Both the position numbers and the translations under genes were made by a program. A model generated the notes under the pieces. The model did not search any database. It was not told the DNA's origin and saw only the letters and a list, made by a program, of their open reading frames with translations. From an uncultured Clostridia bacterium (GTDB lineage Bacteria; Bacillota; Clostridia; Christensenellales; Aristaeellaceae), in assembly GCA_937934775.1 (NCBI GenBank), contig CALGYL010000242.1:1-5396 (forward strand): a DNA stretch of 5,396 nucleotides, read 5' to 3'. This document shows, piece after piece, positions 4,644-5,396 of this stretch (the first letter of the stretch is position 1; each line of letters opens with the position of its first letter).

Positions 4644-5396
4644 ATGTCGGGGAGGATCCCGGATGCGTGGCTCGATGAGCTGCGCGCGCGGCTGAACATC
4701 GTTGATGTCGTAGGCGAGTACGTGCAGCTCAAGCCGAAGGGGAGGCGCTATTGGGGGCTTTGTCCGTTTCACAACGAGAAGACCGCATCCTTCAGCGTGG
4801 ACAGCGAGGAGCAGATGTACTACTGCTTCGGCTGCCACAAGGGTGGGACCGTCATCAATTTCGTGATGGAACTTGAGCGGATGGAATTTCCCGACGCCGT
4901 CAAACTTCTGGCCGAGCGTGCCAGGATGCAACTTCCAGACTCTACTGAAACACCGCAAGTCGACAGGACGCTTAAAGAGCGCGTCTACGCCGCCAACCTG
5001 GCCGCGGCGCGCTATTTTCACGACGCATTGTGGAAGCCGGGCGGCGCGTTGATCTTAGGATACCTGCACAAGCGCGGGCTGGACGACGGGGACATCCGCA
5101 GGTTCGGCCTCGGCGCCGCCGACGACGCCTGGGATGACCTGACAAACGAACTCACGGGGCAGGGATTTGAGGAGGAAGTGCTGGTCAAGGCGGGGCTGAC
5201 CGTTCGCAAGGATCAACGGCGGTTTGACATGTTCCGAAACCGCGCGATCTTTCCGATCATCGACGCGCAGGGGCGGGTGCTGGGCTTTGGCGGCCGCGCC
5301 ATGGGCGACGCGCAGCCCAAGTACCTGAACACGCCGGATTCGCCGGTTTTCAACAAGCGGCAAAATCTGTACGCGGCAAACTTCGTGCGCAAGGAG
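4644..5396 (+). CDS. dnaG: DNA primase DnaG, N-terminal part (runs off the end)
   Basis: Replicative primase that lays RNA primers for Okazaki fragments, working with the DnaB-type helicase. The frame is open for 251 codons to the last base; the whole family protein is about 600 residues. IPDAWLDELRARLNIVDVVGEYVQLK (5-30) is the standard start. A CHC2-type zinc ribbon follows, with ligands Cys40, His43, Cys61 and Cys64 in CPFH and CFGC. The first part of the RNA polymerase domain includes MFRNRAIFPIIDAQGRVLGFGGRAM (196-220) and KYLNTPDSPVFNKRQNLY (226-243), the basic primer/template-binding signature. The Toprim catalytic acids and the helicase-binding C-terminus lie beyond the window. The usual EKTPSF after the first zinc pair reads EKTASF (45-50). 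ATG 4644 is chosen because GAGGCGG (4629-4635) precedes it by eight bases and the homology starts at residue 5; an in-frame GTG at 4635 is less likely. In Firmicutes dnaG is normally followed by the sigA/rpoD gene. Confidence 0.96.
   Translation, partial: MSGRIPDAWLDELRARLNIVDVVGEYVQLKPKGRRYWGLCPFHNEKTASFSVDSEEQMYYCFGCHKGGTVINFVMELERMEFPDAVKLLAERARMQLPDSTETPQVDRTLKERVYAANLAAARYFHDALWKPGGALILGYLHKRGLDDGDIRRFGLGAADDAWDDLTNELTGQGFEEEVLVKAGLTVRKDQRRFDMFRNRAIFPIIDAQGRVLGFGGRAMGDAQPKYLNTPDSPVFNKRQNLYAANFVRKE

Overview
This is a 5.4 kb, GC-rich piece of a bacterial genome. It reads like the end of a draft or metagenomic contig: bases 1-48 are Illumina TruSeq-type adapter, not genome, so real sequence starts at about base 49. 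The gene content and signals point to a high-GC member of the Bacillota, most likely a clostridial (Oscillospirales-like) anaerobe. These signals are a PrsA-type lipoprotein foldase, a strong TATAAT promoter with an AAGGAAGG ribosome binding site, and a CHC2-zinc DnaG. The lineage is inferred from these features and was not tested by phylogeny.

All supported genes are on the + strand. (1) 49-266 is the C-terminal end of a PfkB-family sugar kinase, best matched to 1-phosphofructokinase (fruK). Its stop touches the start of (2) 267-1319, a short homoserine dehydrogenase (hom) without an ACT regulatory domain. (3) 1320-1560 is a 241-base spacer with two perfect inverted repeats, a weak promoter candidate and an eight-G ribosome-binding region. 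(4) 1561-2253 encodes an alpha/beta-hydrolase-fold protein in which the nucleophile-elbow serine, the oxyanion HG and the acid residue are all replaced, so it looks like a pseudoenzyme. (5) 2248-2275 is a clear sigma-A type promoter. It drives (6) 2317-4185, a 622-residue lipoprotein of the PrsA/SurA peptidyl-prolyl isomerase class. Its parvulin domain is split by an insert of about 200 residues holding two predicted coiled-coil arms and five 16-residue Pro/Ala/Asp repeats, encoded by a 48-bp tandem repeat. (7) 4186-4643 is a 458-base spacer with two strong hairpins just after the foldase gene, then a stretch without a convincing gene, a 12-bp palindrome and a leader hairpin. (8) 4644-5396 is the first 251 codons of DNA primase (dnaG), which runs off the end.

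The genes do not form one pathway. fruK-hom looks like a translationally coupled pair. The hydrolase-like gene and the foldase appear to be separate transcription units, and dnaG probably begins the usual Firmicutes dnaG-sigA replication/transcription unit. I see no complete new defence or mobile system. The most unusual items are the split parvulin foldase with its expandable repeat and the catalytically dead hydrolase beside it.
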